Of a stretch of 6,516 bases of DNA, positions 6,375-6,516 are shown piece after piece (position 1 is the first letter of the stretch; each line of letters starts with the position of its first letter). Source of the DNA: Anaerolineales bacterium (GTDB lineage: Bacteria; Chloroflexota; Anaerolineae; Anaerolineales; Villigracilaceae); assembly GCA_016928525.1 (NCBI GenBank), contig JAFGKO010000044.1:1-6516 (forward strand). The letters are read 5' to 3'. The translations under genes were made by a program, and so were the position numbers. The notes under the pieces were generated by a model that was not told the DNA's origin, searched no databases, and saw only the letters and a program-made list of their open reading frames with translations.

Positions 6375-6413
6375 AAACAGGGCGGCCTGCTGGGATGGAG
6401 ATCGCCTTGTTTT
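6375..6413 (+). other. Hairpin with T-rich right flank
   Basis: AAACAGGGCG (6375-6384) can pair with CGCCTTGTTT (6403-6412), ten pairs including one G-U, around an 18-base loop. The Ts lie mostly inside the stem and only TTCCTT-like sequence follows, so it is a poor terminator. It may instead be a structural unit related to the inverted-repeat arm it overlaps. Confidence 0.35.
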
Positions 6414-6435
6414 CCTTACTTCTCAGAAGTCGATA

Positions 6436-6495
6436 GTCTCCCTCAATAGTGTGTTTTGTAGTAATCTTGGTACAAAAGCCTAACCCGAGGGAGAC
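6436..6495 (+). promoter_or_regulatory. Inverted repeat that can mask the ribosome-binding site of the gene at 6499
   Basis: GTCTCCCTC (6436-6444) is the exact reverse complement of GAGGGAGAC (6487-6495), which contains the GGGAG ribosome-binding sequence for the ATG at 6499. The loop between is 42 bases. A transcript starting to the left of 6436 would fold with the site paired, while one starting inside the loop would leave it free. This layout is known for some transposase genes (IS10, IS50), where it blocks expression from outside transcripts. Whether it works so here is inference. Confidence 0.45.
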
Positions 6496-6498
6496 GAG

Positions 6499-6516
6499 AT
6501 GGAAAGACTTGTACAA
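6499..6516 (+). CDS. Start of a plus-strand gene cut by the window edge
   Basis: The ATG at 6499 is preceded by GAGGGAG with six bases between GGGAG and the start region, a good ribosome-binding site. Only MERLVQ is visible, too little to assign a family. It is the only plus-strand gene start with good support in the window. Its setting (right of a repeat-rich region, with an inverted repeat over the ribosome-binding site) is compatible with a transposase gene; the xxLVx start recalls some IS481-type transposases, but six residues prove nothing. Confidence 0.45.

Larger units (their letters stand above)
6093..6413. repeat. 11-bp perfect inverted repeat bracketing the terminator and tandem array
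   Basis: AAAACAAGGCG (6093-6103) is exactly matched by its reverse complement CGCCTTGTTTT (6403-6413). A third related copy, in direct orientation to the first, is TTAAACAGGGCGGC at 6373-6386 beside TTAAAACAAGGCGGC at 6091-6105. The 321-base span holds no supported gene. Flanking bases (ACTGATT on the left, CCTTACT on the right) show no clear target duplication, so a transposed miniature element is possible but not demonstrated. Confidence 0.45.
5991..6498. other. 508-base non-coding region rich in palindromes and repeats
   Basis: From left to right it holds the leader and probable promoter of the LysE-type gene (5991-6074), one arm of an inverted repeat (6093-6103), a small hairpin CCCTGC/GCAGGG (6123-6128, 6146-6151), a strong terminator (6166-6202), a tandem palindromic array (6227-6356), a hairpin whose right side is the second inverted-repeat arm (6375-6413), a 13-base palindrome ACTTCT-C-AGAAGT (6418-6430), and an inverted repeat around the start of the next gene (6436-6495). 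No protein gene is supported apart from a doubtful 27-codon frame at 6110-6193. Confidence 0.6.

Overview
The window looks like a stretch of a moderately GC-rich bacterial chromosome. The gene mix is a GH71/99-like lipoprotein, an archaeal/plant-type alpha-amylase, small transporters, and MOSC and VOC proteins. Together with the palindromic GGTCGAGTA / TCGATA intergenic repeats and a long perfect-stem terminator, it recalls environmental Chloroflexota (Anaerolineae). That assignment is inference from general resemblance; there is no marker gene here to prove it.

Layout. All six substantial genes lie on the minus strand, so they read from right to left. From the right: a LysE/RhtB-type exporter (5352-5990, GTG start); a 370-base gap holding a composite hairpin repeat; a MOSC-domain protein (4511-4981); a 10-TM EamA/DMT permease (3451-4380); a VOC (glyoxalase-fold) protein (3033-3404); a large secreted lipoprotein with a GH71/99-like catalytic domain (1042-2889); and a cytoplasmic GH13 alpha-amylase (1-899) whose C-terminus is beyond the left edge. 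Each has its own convincing ribosome-binding site. Only the EamA-VOC pair is close enough (46 bases) to be confidently called an operon. The other gaps (about 130-370 bases) suggest a loose co-directional cluster, not one pathway.

The right end (5991-6498) is about 500 bases without a recognisable gene and is rich in secondary structure. It has a perfect 15-bp stem terminator (6166-6202), a degenerate tandem array of alternating 21-22 base units, one unit type being palindromic (6227-6356), an 11-bp inverted repeat that brackets both (6093-6103 / 6403-6413), and an inverted repeat that could hide the ribosome-binding site of a new plus-strand gene starting at 6499. That gene is cut off after six codons; its setting is compatible with a mobile element, but this is not shown.

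How the genes fit together. The lipoprotein and the amylase are both predicted glycan-active enzymes, one tethered outside and one in the cytoplasm, and may belong to a small carbohydrate-use neighbourhood. The exporters and the MOSC and VOC proteins look like accessory stress, efflux or detoxification functions with no clear shared substrate. I see no clear new multi-gene system. The least explained parts are the intergenic repeat structures and the fused C-terminal domain of the lipoprotein.
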